Source of the DNA: an uncultured Bacilli bacterium
Lineage (GTDB): Bacteria; Bacillota_I; Bacilli_A; RFN20; CAG-826
NCBI GenBank assembly: GCA_934700895.1
Contig: CAKUXV010000001.1
Coordinates: 124,001-188,000 of the forward strand
Reading direction: 5' to 3'
Length of the DNA stretch: 64,000 nt
The position numbers were made by a program, and so were the translations under genes. The notes beneath the pieces were generated by a model. The model was not told the DNA's origin. It made no database searches and saw only the letters and a list, made by a program, of their open reading frames with translations. Below are positions 33,968 to 42,615 of this stretch, in pieces. The stretch's first letter is position 1. The number at the start of each line of letters is the position of its first letter.

Positions 33968-36237
33968 AAACCTATTTCCAATTCGCTCAGCCCATCTGGG
34001 GCAAAGGGCATGAAGACGAACTGAATTCGTCTTTATTTTTCGTTGCTACCTTATCAGACAAAGCCAAGACCCTGCGCATCGCCGGCTGCTCGTTTTATCG
34101 TGCCAGCCTAGATGGGGTTCCTTTTGCTTATGGCCCTAGCCGTGACGCCCATACGTATTATCGCGTCGATTCCTGGCCGATGGAGCAAAAAGAAGGCACC
34201 CATACCCTCGTTATCGAAGTATCGGGATATCATTGCAATTCGTTTTATTCCCTTAACGAAGCTCCGTTTATTCAGGCAGAAGTCTTAGACGAAGAAGGGA
34301 ATGTGCTAACGGCAACCGGCAAAGATTTCCGCGTCTATGTTAATCAAGGACGGCTCCGCAAAGTCACGCGCTTTTCCTATCAACGCGCCTTCAGCGAATC
34401 CTATCGCCTTTCTCCTCGCCATGAGGCTTTCTTAAAGGGAATGGATTCCCCCTATCCGGAAGTAGAACCCGTTATCCTAAAACCCAAGAAGCTCGAAGAC
34501 CGAATCGTGGATTACCCTGCCTTTCCGATAGAACCCTTGAACCACGTAGAATTGGGAACCTGCTATTTGGATTCTGCTAAAAAGGATTACGAAGACCGTT
34601 ATCAAGTTTTGGAATTCTTGAAGATTTTCCCCAAAAACGAATGGGAAATCGATTCCAACCACATCGCTTCCGAGCTTTCCTTTACGCTTGGTTCCAATGC
34701 CTTCCCCCTTTTAAAAGAAAACGAGTTCGTTACCTTCGCTTCCAAAACCTCTAAAACAGGTTTTACCCATTTAAAGCTCAACGTTAAAAAGAAGGCGACC
34801 GTGTATCTTCTTTTCGATGAAGTGAATGTTCCGGACCCCAAAAATCCCGAGCTCATTGGAATTTGTTTCTACCGAAACACGACTCATAACTGCATCACCT
34901 ATGAGCTAGAACCAGGACAATATGACTTAATCTCCTTTGAACCCTACACCCTGCATTATCTTCGCCTTGTTTTACTACAAGGAGAAATCGAAGTTCAAGA
35001 ATGCAACCTCGTGTTATATGAAAACCCCGATGTTCGGATTTCCTTCCATTTTGAAAATGAAAAGATCAACGAGGTTTTGGAAGCCGCGGTTTCTACCTTT
35101 GCTCAAAACGCCTTGGATTTACTCACCGACTGCCCTTCTCGAGAACGGGCAGGTTGGCTTTGCGATTCTTATTTTTCTGGCCAAGCCGAACCTTTCATCA
35201 CGGGGGAAAATAAAGTCGAAGAAGCATTTCTGGATTGCTATTCCAAATGCGATAAGAATTACCTTCCAGAAGGGATGATCCCCTGCTGCTACCCCGCGGA
35301 TTTCCCCAGCCACGAATTCATCCCGAACTGGGCTTTGTGGTATGTTTTGGAGCTGGTTCAATACCAGCAAAGAAACGGGACGTCTCCGGTAGTAGAGCAT
35401 AGCAAAGACAACGTTCGTGGCATTTTGAATTATTTTAAAAAGTTGGAAAATGAATTGGGGCTACTAGAAAACCTGCAAGGCTGGATTTTTGTTGAATGGA
35501 GCAAGGCTAACGACGAGGAATTCATCCGCGGAGTTAATTTCCCAACGAATATGCTTTACGCCGAAGCCTTGATGAAAGCAGGAGAACTCTTAAACGAGCC
35601 CCCCTTAATCGAGGAAGGAAAGAAGAAAAAGCAGCTGATCGCCCAATTGGCCTGGAACGGCGAATTCTTCGTCGACAATGCCATCCGTGATGAATCAAAC
35701 CGCTTGGTTTTAACCGATCATACGACCGAAACCTGCCAATATTACGCCTATTTCTTCGACATTCTTTCTAAAGAAGATAATCCCGCCTTCTTTAAAAAAA
35801 TGATGAATGATTTTGGTGAGACCCGCGACGATAAGAAAGTTTATCCTAACGTTTATAAATCCAACGTCTTGATGGGCATCATGATGCGGTTAACGATTCT
35901 GAACCGTAATGGATATACAGATCGCGTCTTTGAAGAGACCGTCGAATATTTCTATAAGATGGCAAAACTTACCGGCACCTTATGGGAACACGATTCGGTG
36001 TTCGCCTCTTTAAACCATTGCTTCACCAGCAACATCGTGAATCTTTTCCTCGAAGCCAACTTCGGTCTCCAAAGAATCGATTATAAGAACCGCGTGATTC
36101 ATCTTTCTTCTCATGCTTCGCTTCGCGATGGAGAAGTTTCGCTTCCCGTTGGAAAAGAAGAATCGCTATTCCTCCAAGCCAAAGAAGGGGAATTAAGCGT
36201 CAAAGAACCTGCTGGGTATACGTTGGAATGGAATTAA
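33964..36237 (+). CDS. GH78-like alpha-L-rhamnosidase
   Basis: This 757-residue cytoplasmic protein has N-terminal beta-sandwich domains (about 1-340) and an alpha/alpha-six-hairpin catalytic domain (about 345-690) with a terminal beta domain. The GH78 catalytic signature, usually DCPQRDERLGW, is D389-CPSRERAGW, one residue shorter; Glu394 is the candidate acid. Later WVEWSKANDEEF-like and LYAEALMKAGELL sequences fit the barrel. It should release L-rhamnose or a related deoxysugar from imported fragments. Start overlaps the GH127-like gene by four bases, and the end overlaps the AraC-type regulator by ten. Confidence 0.78.
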   Translation: MKTYFQFAQPIWGKGHEDELNSSLFFVATLSDKAKTLRIAGCSFYRASLDGVPFAYGPSRDAHTYYRVDSWPMEQKEGTHTLVIEVSGYHCNSFYSLNEAPFIQAEVLDEEGNVLTATGKDFRVYVNQGRLRKVTRFSYQRAFSESYRLSPRHEAFLKGMDSPYPEVEPVILKPKKLEDRIVDYPAFPIEPLNHVELGTCYLDSAKKDYEDRYQVLEFLKIFPKNEWEIDSNHIASELSFTLGSNAFPLLKENEFVTFASKTSKTGFTHLKLNVKKKATVYLLFDEVNVPDPKNPELIGICFYRNTTHNCITYELEPGQYDLISFEPYTLHYLRLVLLQGEIEVQECNLVLYENPDVRISFHFENEKINEVLEAAVSTFAQNALDLLTDCPSRERAGWLCDSYFSGQAEPFITGENKVEEAFLDCYSKCDKNYLPEGMIPCCYPADFPSHEFIPNWALWYVLELVQYQQRNGTSPVVEHSKDNVRGILNYFKKLENELGLLENLQGWIFVEWSKANDEEFIRGVNFPTNMLYAEALMKAGELLNEPPLIEEGKKKKQLIAQLAWNGEFFVDNAIRDESNRLVLTDHTTETCQYYAYFFDILSKEDNPAFFKKMMNDFGETRDDKKVYPNVYKSNVLMGIMMRLTILNRNGYTDRVFEETVEYFYKMAKLTGTLWEHDSVFASLNHCFTSNIVNLFLEANFGLQRIDYKNRVIHLSSHASLRDGEVSLPVGKEESLFLQAKEGELSVKEPAGYTLEWN

Positions 36238-37064
36238 AATTCGATAAGAACCAGCTATTAGAATATTTGGTTAGTTTTTATCGTTTGACCCGCATGCGGG
36301 TGGTTTTGTTTGACCGTGAATCCCACATCATTTGCTCCTACCCGGAGTCGGATTGCCCTTTTTGCCAAGCCGTGCAAGGCGAAATGGGGTTAAAAGAAAA
36401 ATGCATCGAATCCAATCAAGCTTCCTTTGAAGAATGCAAAAAGACAGGTCAATTGTCTTTCTATCGTTGCCATGCTTCGTTATTGGAATCCACGACGGTA
36501 TTAAAAAGCCAAGGGACGGTACTTGGATACGCGATGATTGGGCAATGCTCCTGCTATAAAGACAAGAAGAAACGGTACGAAGAAATGCACCGTCTTTTAG
36601 CCGAAGAAGGGATTGAAGCCTCCCAATACCAAGAAGAAATCGACCATTTGACCTATAAAAACGAGGAGCAGTGCCGAAGTGCTGCTAAAATTCTAGAAGC
36701 CCTTGTGAATTATTTGGTTCTAGAGAATTTCATTCGCTTGAACCCTAGTCCTTTCGTCCAAGAACTAGACGCGTATTTGGAGGGGAAATTAACCGAGAAG
36801 ATCGAAGTCGCGGATTTATGCCGCCATTTTGGGTATGGAAGAACCAAACTCTATGAGATGGCAAGCCTTTATCTCCCCGTCAGCATCTCCCAATACGTTT
36901 CCTATTACAAGATGGAACGGGCCAAACAAATGTTATTAGAACCCTATGCCAAGGTCGTCGACGTCGCCCATCGATTGGGCTATGAGGACCTCAATTATTT
37001 TTGCCGCCTTTTCAAAAAGAAGAACGACTGCACCCCAACCGAATACAAGCAAAAACGCGCTTAA
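36228..37064 (+). CDS. AraC-family regulator with PocR-type sensor domain
   Basis: The 278-residue regulator has an N-terminal PocR-like domain (about 5-150) and an AraC double helix-turn-helix (about 180-278; VADLCRHFGYGRTKLYEMAS, VVDVAHRLGYEDLNYFCRLFKK). The sensor is cysteine-rich: CPFC at about 44-47, then further Cys at C-x-E-S, EEC, RC and QCSC positions. PocR domains sense small metabolites, such as diols in the founder protein. Here, between rhamnosidase and isomerase genes, a product of deoxysugar breakdown is a sensible ligand. Being embedded in the operon implies feedback control of the downstream isomerase-kinase genes. Confidence 0.85.
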   Translation: MELKFDKNQLLEYLVSFYRLTRMRVVLFDRESHIICSYPESDCPFCQAVQGEMGLKEKCIESNQASFEECKKTGQLSFYRCHASLLESTTVLKSQGTVLGYAMIGQCSCYKDKKKRYEEMHRLLAEEGIEASQYQEEIDHLTYKNEEQCRSAAKILEALVNYLVLENFIRLNPSPFVQELDAYLEGKLTEKIEVADLCRHFGYGRTKLYEMASLYLPVSISQYVSYYKMERAKQMLLEPYAKVVDVAHRLGYEDLNYFCRLFKKKNDCTPTEYKQKRA

Positions 37065-37111
37065 AAGATTCGTCCGCACGATTGTGCTATGTTTTGAACC
37101 ATTGTCCCTAT

Positions 37112-37151
37112 GCTCCTTTTCCTTTCCCCGTTAAGGTTAAGAAAAAGGAGC
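37112..37151 (+). promoter_or_regulatory. Hairpin that can sequester the isomerase ribosome site
   Basis: GCTCCTTTT (37112-37120) is the exact complement of AAAAGGAGC (37143-37151), and CCTT/AAGG extends the stem. The right arm contains the AAGGAG site for the ATG at 37159. In the folded state the ribosome site would be hidden. Confidence 0.45.
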
Positions 37152-37158
37152 GATTCTT

Positions 37159-38559
37159 ATGAAAAAAACAACGTTTGCCCTCTTCTTCGGCAACCGCGGT
37201 TTCATGCCCGCGGAATTAATCGAAGGAGCCCGCGCGGACATGGTCAAAGCCGTGACGGATGCTGGATTCGATTACCTCATCATGGATAAAGACGCGACCC
37301 GTTATGGCGCGGTGGAAACCCGAGATGAAGGGCGGATTTATCACGATTGGTTAGAATCCCATCGTGGGGAATATGACGGTGTCATTCTCTGCATGCCGAT
37401 TTTCATTGACGAAAACGGCGCGGTGACGGCTCTTCAAGACGCGGGCGTTCCGATTTTGATGCAAGCCTATCCCGATGAAATCGGTAGAATGGATTTCGCC
37501 CATCGCCGCGATGCTTTCTGCGGGAAATTCTCTGTCACGGATGTTTTTTGCCAGTACCAAATCCCCTTCACGGTTCTTAAGCCTCACGTCGTTCATCCTT
37601 TAAGCGAAGCCTTTCAAGAAAACCTTAAAGAATTCGCCGCGATTTGCCGCGTTGTTAACGGAATGAAGCGCTTTAATATCGGGGCGATTGGAGCCAGAAC
37701 CACCGCCTTTAAAACGGTTCGTTTCGATGAAGTGACGTTGCAGCGATATGGCATCAACGTGGAATCGTTTGACTTAAGCGAACTCATTTTCCAAGTTCAA
37801 AAGATGGCGGATGATGATCCTAGAGTCCTTGCTAAAGCCGAACGTCTCCGTCATTACACGAATTGCAGCCTTGTTCCGGATAAGGCCATGGCAACATTAT
37901 CCAAGATTTCCGTGGTGATAGACGAATACATCGAAACCTACCATTTGGATGCCATTACGTTAAGATGCTGGAACGAAATGGAAACGATCCTTCGCGTCTG
38001 CCCTTGCGTGTTATTAAGCGAACTCAACGACCGGGGGATTGTGGCTTCCTGCGAAATTGACCTTTGCAGCGCGATTACCATGCGTGCGATGAATTTGGCT
38101 AGCGGCCTCCCGACGGCATGCCTAGATTGGAACAACAATTATGGAACCGATGAAGATAAAGTGATCCTTTTCCATTGCGGCCCCGTCGCCCAAACGTTGA
38201 TGGAAGGGAAAGGAACCGTCACGGAGCATAAGATGTTCATTAAGGGTGACCCAGGGTCTGGCTGGGGGAGCAACGAAGGAAGAATCAAAGCCTTCCCGAT
38301 GACCTTCTCCAACTGCAAAACGGAAGACGGGAAACTCTATATCTATGAATCCTTGGGCGAATTCACGGGGGAACCGATTGAAAAAGGATTCTTTGGCTGC
38401 GGAGGCGTGGCTAAAATCCCGAATCTACAAAACAAATTGATTACCTTGGCCCGGAATGGGTTTAAGCACCATACAACCGTGGGGGTCGGCAACATGAAAG
38501 CCATCCTCGACGAAGCGTTTGGCACCTATCTCCATTACGAAATCATCAATATCGATTAA
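37159..38559 (+). CDS. L-fucose/L-arabinose isomerase-family sugar isomerase
   Basis: The 466-residue cytoplasmic enzyme is a FucI/AraA-fold aldose-ketose isomerase. Candidate metal ligands are Glu299 (in SCEIDLCSA) and Asp323 (in LDWNNNYG), whose 24-residue spacing equals that of Glu337 and Asp361 in E. coli FucI, plus a C-terminal His in KHHTTVGVG. It is shorter than FucI (591) and belongs to the FucI-like group of uncertain substrate. With the FGGY kinase, DUF4432 protein and aldolase following, it should start catabolism of the sugar freed by the upstream glycosidases. A PocR-type regulator gene precedes it. Confidence 0.82.
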   Translation: MKKTTFALFFGNRGFMPAELIEGARADMVKAVTDAGFDYLIMDKDATRYGAVETRDEGRIYHDWLESHRGEYDGVILCMPIFIDENGAVTALQDAGVPILMQAYPDEIGRMDFAHRRDAFCGKFSVTDVFCQYQIPFTVLKPHVVHPLSEAFQENLKEFAAICRVVNGMKRFNIGAIGARTTAFKTVRFDEVTLQRYGINVESFDLSELIFQVQKMADDDPRVLAKAERLRHYTNCSLVPDKAMATLSKISVVIDEYIETYHLDAITLRCWNEMETILRVCPCVLLSELNDRGIVASCEIDLCSAITMRAMNLASGLPTACLDWNNNYGTDEDKVILFHCGPVAQTLMEGKGTVTEHKMFIKGDPGSGWGSNEGRIKAFPMTFSNCKTEDGKLYIYESLGEFTGEPIEKGFFGCGGVAKIPNLQNKLITLARNGFKHHTTVGVGNMKAILDEAFGTYLHYEIINID

Positions 38560-38564
38560 CGGGT

Positions 38565-40013
38565 ATGGTATACGCTGGATTAGACATTGGAACCACGGGC
38601 TGCAAAATCTCCTTGTTCGAGGATTTAAGTGCCCTAAGGACCTTTTATGAAGCCTATGCTTCTTCCCGTTCGGCGAAAAAAGACGAAATCGATGCCCGCG
38701 AAATTCTTCGGGCGGCCAAAAAAGTCATCCAGGAAGCCTATGCGTTTCGGAACGACTTAAAAGCCATTGGGGTCACGAGTTTTGGCGAGACGTTTGTTTT
38801 GCTTGATAAGGCGGACAACGTTTTAATGCCATCGATCCTTTATAGCGACCCCCGAGGAAAGGCGGAAGCAGAAGAACTCCGTTCGACCCTAGGCTCGAAA
38901 GGAATCGGAGAAATCACGGGGTTAATGGTTCACGAAATGTTCTCCCTCCCTAAACTCCTTTCGATTCGAAAAAGCCATCCCGATATATGGGCTAAGGTCG
39001 ACAAAGTCTTATTGATGCAAGACTATATCGTTTATTCCTTGACTGGGGTTCGTCAAATCGATGAATCTTTAGCGTCCAGGACGATGCTATTCGATTGCCA
39101 CAAAAGGAGGTGGAGCGAAGAGCTTTTCTCTTTCGCCGACTTAAGCCCTTCCTTGTTTTCTACCCCGGTTCCATCTGGGACCAAGGCGGGAAAAATCCGA
39201 ATCGACGACATTCAAACGGACATGGATTTGTATAACGTCTCCCATGACCAAGTGGCCGTTGCCATTGGCTGCGGGTTAAAAGAAGAATCCACGTTGGTGG
39301 ATGGATGCGGGACCTGCGAATGCTTGATTCCTTTTTTCCGTTCCATTCCCGATAACCCCCAAATCTATGACGGGGGATATGGGGTGGTTCCCTATGTCGT
39401 GAATCAAGGATATATCTCCTATCCCTTAATTTTTTCGGGAGGAGCATTGATTCAATGGTTCGTCACTCAATTTGGGCCAAAAGGAGAGGACCCGTATGCT
39501 TATTTTGATCGTCAAATGGATCCCAATAACCCCTCCAAAATCCTTCTTTCCCCTTATTTTTTAGGAAGTGGAACTCCGGACATGGATTCTTCTGCCCAAG
39601 GGGCAATGTATGGGCTCAATATCTCCACAGAACCCAAGGATATCTATCAAGCCTGTTTAGAAGGAGTAGCCTACGAACTCCGTCGAAATATCGATATCCT
39701 GAAATCCATGGGGATGGATCCCCAAAAGATTGTTGCTACCGGAGGTGGCAGCCAAAACAAAAAATGGCTGCAAATCAAAGCCAATATTTTGGGTTTGCCC
39801 GTTACGGCGATGAAAAACAAGGACGCTGGAACGATTGGGACGGCAATTGTCGTCGGAACTTCGATGGGTCTATTCTCCTCTTTGGAAGAGGGGATGGAAC
39901 GCCTCGTTCAACGCGGAGAGATCTATGTCCCGCATTTAGAAGCCAAAAAGCAATACGATGCCTTGTATCGGAACTATCTCAAGATGATCCAAGGGCAGAA
40001 GGAGTTAAAATGA
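38565..40013 (+). CDS. FGGY-family carbohydrate kinase
   Basis: The 482-residue kinase has the ATPase fold motifs: GLDIGTTGCKISLF (about 4-17), GVTSFGETFVLLD near 68, and the adenosine motif ATGGGSQNKKWLQIKANILG near 390. Members phosphorylate ketoses such as xylulose, ribulose, fuculose or rhamnulose. Placed six bases after a FucI-like isomerase, it should phosphorylate that enzyme's ketose product. Its stop overlaps the start of the epimerase-like gene (ATGA). Confidence 0.9.
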   Translation: MVYAGLDIGTTGCKISLFEDLSALRTFYEAYASSRSAKKDEIDAREILRAAKKVIQEAYAFRNDLKAIGVTSFGETFVLLDKADNVLMPSILYSDPRGKAEAEELRSTLGSKGIGEITGLMVHEMFSLPKLLSIRKSHPDIWAKVDKVLLMQDYIVYSLTGVRQIDESLASRTMLFDCHKRRWSEELFSFADLSPSLFSTPVPSGTKAGKIRIDDIQTDMDLYNVSHDQVAVAIGCGLKEESTLVDGCGTCECLIPFFRSIPDNPQIYDGGYGVVPYVVNQGYISYPLIFSGGALIQWFVTQFGPKGEDPYAYFDRQMDPNNPSKILLSPYFLGSGTPDMDSSAQGAMYGLNISTEPKDIYQACLEGVAYELRRNIDILKSMGMDPQKIVATGGGSQNKKWLQIKANILGLPVTAMKNKDAGTIGTAIVVGTSMGLFSSLEEGMERLVQRGEIYVPHLEAKKQYDALYRNYLKMIQGQKELK

Positions 40014-40975
40014 ATCCTTATGTAGGAAATGCGAAACAAATCCAGGGATGCGAGAAATTCGCTCGGTTAGAAGGGAAGGCTGCCGGAATGGAATTCTACC
40101 GTCTAAGAAACGGTAAAGGACTCGAGATGGAAATTTCCTTATCCCGGAACGGGGATATCTCTTCTTTGTCCTATAAGGGGATGAACCTGAGCTATTTATC
40201 TCCCTGTGGATATGTAGGTCCTGCTTATTATGATGATAAAGGAGATGGGTTTTTAAAATCCTTCACCGCAGGATTCCTTACTACCTGCGGTCTTACTACC
40301 TTCGGCTCCCCATCTAACGATGCAGGAGAAGAATTGCCTCTGCACGGAAATATCGGCAACGAACCCACGTCTCAGGCTTTTTATGAAGAAAAAGAAAACG
40401 AAATCGTTGTCAAAACGTTAACCCGCGATGAACGGATCTTCGGGCGCAAGCTCGCACTTCGTCGAACCATTCATTTCGATTTGAATGTGAACCGTTTCGC
40501 CTTGGAGGACGTTATATCGAACGAAGGCGACCAACCCACCCCCTTGATGGTTCTTTATCACATGAACATGGGGTATCCCTTGCTCGATGAAGATAGCGAA
40601 TTCTCTTGTTCCTATGTTTCGATTCGCGGGAGAAACGAACACGCGTCCCGTTATATCGATTCCGCTTTTCAGATGGAGAAACCGCAGGCAGGATACCAAG
40701 AACGTTGTTATTACTTTCCCCAAAAAGAAGAGGGACGTGCATCGATTTATCAACCCAAACACCATGTGGGATTATCGATTCATTTCAATCCCCAAGAACT
40801 TCCCTGCCTCACGGAATGGAAGATGATGGGGGTTCGCGATTACGTTCTGGGCATTGAACCGGGAACCCATTTTCCCGATGGGAGAAATAAAGTCCGTGCC
40901 CAGGGAAAGTTGCAATATCTAGAACCTGGAGAAAACCGTTCGTTCCACTTAGAAATCTCGATATTCGAAAAATAA
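40010..40975 (+). CDS. DUF4432 aldose-1-epimerase-like protein
   Basis: The 321-residue protein has the galactose-mutarotase-like fold of DUF4432 proteins. The sequence LPLHGNIGNEPTS near residue 108 carries the His that is general in the fold, and YHMNMGYPLLDEDS near 183 supplies a second one. The chosen ATG at 40010 has AAGGAG upstream and a four-base overlap with the kinase; a longer frame from 39764 runs inside the kinase gene and is rejected. It should equilibrate sugar anomers or epimers before the isomerase step. Ring-specific function is unknown for most of the family. Confidence 0.8.
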   Translation: MNPYVGNAKQIQGCEKFARLEGKAAGMEFYRLRNGKGLEMEISLSRNGDISSLSYKGMNLSYLSPCGYVGPAYYDDKGDGFLKSFTAGFLTTCGLTTFGSPSNDAGEELPLHGNIGNEPTSQAFYEEKENEIVVKTLTRDERIFGRKLALRRTIHFDLNVNRFALEDVISNEGDQPTPLMVLYHMNMGYPLLDEDSEFSCSYVSIRGRNEHASRYIDSAFQMEKPQAGYQERCYYFPQKEEGRASIYQPKHHVGLSIHFNPQELPCLTEWKMMGVRDYVLGIEPGTHFPDGRNKVRAQGKLQYLEPGENRSFHLEISIFEK

Positions 40976-40993
40976 ATAACAAGGAGAAACAAA

Positions 40994-41851
40994 ATGTTAG
41001 TAACGATGAAAGAAGTCCTAGCTTATGCGAAGGACCATCAATGCGCGGTTGGGGCTTTTAATACCCCAACCTTAGAAAACGTGGTCGCGGTTTTAAACGC
41101 GGCTTCCAAAAGAAACGTCCCCGTCATTTTGATGCACGCGGAGCTGCATGAACCCATTGCCCCCTTGGAACTCATTGGGCCTTTGATGGTCTTCATGGCC
41201 AAGCATGCCTCCATTCCCGTCTGCGTTCACCTCGATCATGGCGAGCACCTCGAATACATCCAAAAAGCCCTGGAACTCGGCTTTACTTCCGTCATGTATG
41301 ATGGCTCCTTAAAACCATACGATGAAAATAAAGAAAACACCTGCAAATGCGTGGAGATGGCTAGACGCTACGATGCGGACGTAGAAGCTGAAATTGGGAT
41401 TTTAGGAGGCCGCGAGTCCCTGGATTCCAAAAAAATCGAAAAGCAGGAGGACCTCTATACGGATCCCGAACTTGCCAAACGGTTCGTGGAAGATACCCAT
41501 ATCGATGCGCTTGCCTGTTCTTTCGGAACAGCCCACGGCATTTATAAAACGACCCCGAAACTCGATTTCGATCGTTTGATGAAGATTCACGAATTAACCT
41601 CCCTTCCCATCGTCATGCACGGAGGGAGCGGAGTCTCCAAACCCGATTACGTCCGCGCGATTGAATGCGGGGTTCGTAAAATCAATTATTATTCCTATGC
41701 GGCTCGCGAAGGAGTTAATGCGACCAAAAAACTCATCGAGGAAAACCCCTCTTTGACCTTCTTCCACGAAATCGCCTTCGAAGCGACCAAAGCGATGGAA
41801 GATGACGTAGGAAAAGCGATGGATGTCTTCTATTTTAAAAAGGCCGATTAA
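40994..41851 (+). CDS. Class II (zinc) fructose-bisphosphate aldolase-family enzyme
   Basis: The 285-residue enzyme has all class II landmarks: CVHLDHGEHLEYIQKAL (His zinc ligand and catalytic Asp near 76-80), AEIGILGGRE near 130, AHGIYKTTPKLDFDRL near 177 and the third zinc His in VMHGGSGVS near 210. Members cleave fructose- or tagatose-1,6-bisphosphate. Its place at the end of an isomerase-kinase row suggests it splits the phosphorylated ketose made here. The usual NINTD motif is replaced by INYYSYA, hinting at a non-standard substrate. AAGGAG precedes the start. The stop overlaps that of the convergent response-regulator gene. Confidence 0.87.
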   Translation: MLVTMKEVLAYAKDHQCAVGAFNTPTLENVVAVLNAASKRNVPVILMHAELHEPIAPLELIGPLMVFMAKHASIPVCVHLDHGEHLEYIQKALELGFTSVMYDGSLKPYDENKENTCKCVEMARRYDADVEAEIGILGGRESLDSKKIEKQEDLYTDPELAKRFVEDTHIDALACSFGTAHGIYKTTPKLDFDRLMKIHELTSLPIVMHGGSGVSKPDYVRAIECGVRKINYYSYAAREGVNATKKLIEENPSLTFFHEIAFEATKAMEDDVGKAMDVFYFKKAD

Positions 41852-42615
41852 CGGCCTTGCAGCAAGAGTTCGGTTGCCCATTCGTAAGAAGGGAGGAAAT
41901 TCTCTTCTGGGACGGGCGCCTGCTTATCCAAAGCATCCCAATAATCACATTGGATATTCTCGGGGTGGAGCAACGTCCGCCCCTTTTCAAAATCGACGAT
42001 ATTGCCAACTCCGCTGTCTTTTAGGGTTTTCCTTAAACGCCAAATGGCATCGCGGTAAAGCTTTTTGGCGAGCTCCACGTCTTTGTCCGGCCAAAGGTGG
42101 CAAATCGCGTCACTCATCGTTAAGGTTGCTCCGCGATAGCAAACTAGCAAAGCAAGTAGTTCCTTGGCTTTAGAAGAAGAAAAGGAAATCACTTGGTTAT
42201 TGACGAACAAATCAAAGGGACCAAGGCAACGGAAATGGATTTTGCGTTTTCCGTTGGCCAAGACCAAAGAAACGAACCCGTTGATGCGTTCGGGGTCAAA
42301 AGGCTTGTAGCAGAATCCCAGCAAGGAATCTCCGAGTTCCTTTTTGATGGCGTCTTCGTCATAAGTGAACGCGGTGATGAAGACGATCTTCATCTCAGGA
42401 TTCACCTTAATTAAGCGTTTAGCCAGTTCCACCCCGTTGATCACGGGCATATGGATATCGAGGAAGGCTCCCGAGACGACATTGTGCTTGCAGTAATCCA
42501 CGGCATCCAAAGGAGATTCTTGGAAGAATTTATATTCGATGCGCTTATCATTAACAATCGTGAGAAGGAAGTTCGACAATGCTTCCATTTCATCGTCAAC
42601 GGCAATAATTCTCAT
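41848..42615 (-). CDS. Response regulator with a SARP/BTAD-like winged-helix output domain
   Basis: The 255-residue regulator has an intact receiver domain (1-120): acidic pair Asp7-Asp8, phospho-acceptor Asp53, Thr81 and Lys104. The output part (about 128-225) resembles the transcriptional-activator winged helix of SARP proteins (FSSSKAKELLALLVCYRG, LYRDAIWRLRKTLKDSG). Most LytS-linked regulators use LytTR domains, so this output is unusual for a kinase of that type. It is last of three overlapping minus-strand genes. Its start has a strong GAGGAGG site inside the preceding gene. The target genes are not visible, though the neighbouring glycan locus is a fair guess. Confidence 0.85.
   Translation of the reverse strand: MRIIAVDDEMEALSNFLLTIVNDKRIEYKFFQESPLDAVDYCKHNVVSGAFLDIHMPVINGVELAKRLIKVNPEMKIVFITAFTYDEDAIKKELGDSLLGFCYKPFDPERINGFVSLVLANGKRKIHFRCLGPFDLFVNNQVISFSSSKAKELLALLVCYRGATLTMSDAICHLWPDKDVELAKKLYRDAIWRLRKTLKDSGVGNIVDFEKGRTLLHPENIQCDYWDALDKQAPVPEENFLPSYEWATELLLQGR

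Noticed and set aside
39764..40010. Upstream extension of the DUF4432 gene
   Set aside because: The extension lies in the kinase gene; the ATG at 40010 has a ribosome site and the family-like N-terminus.
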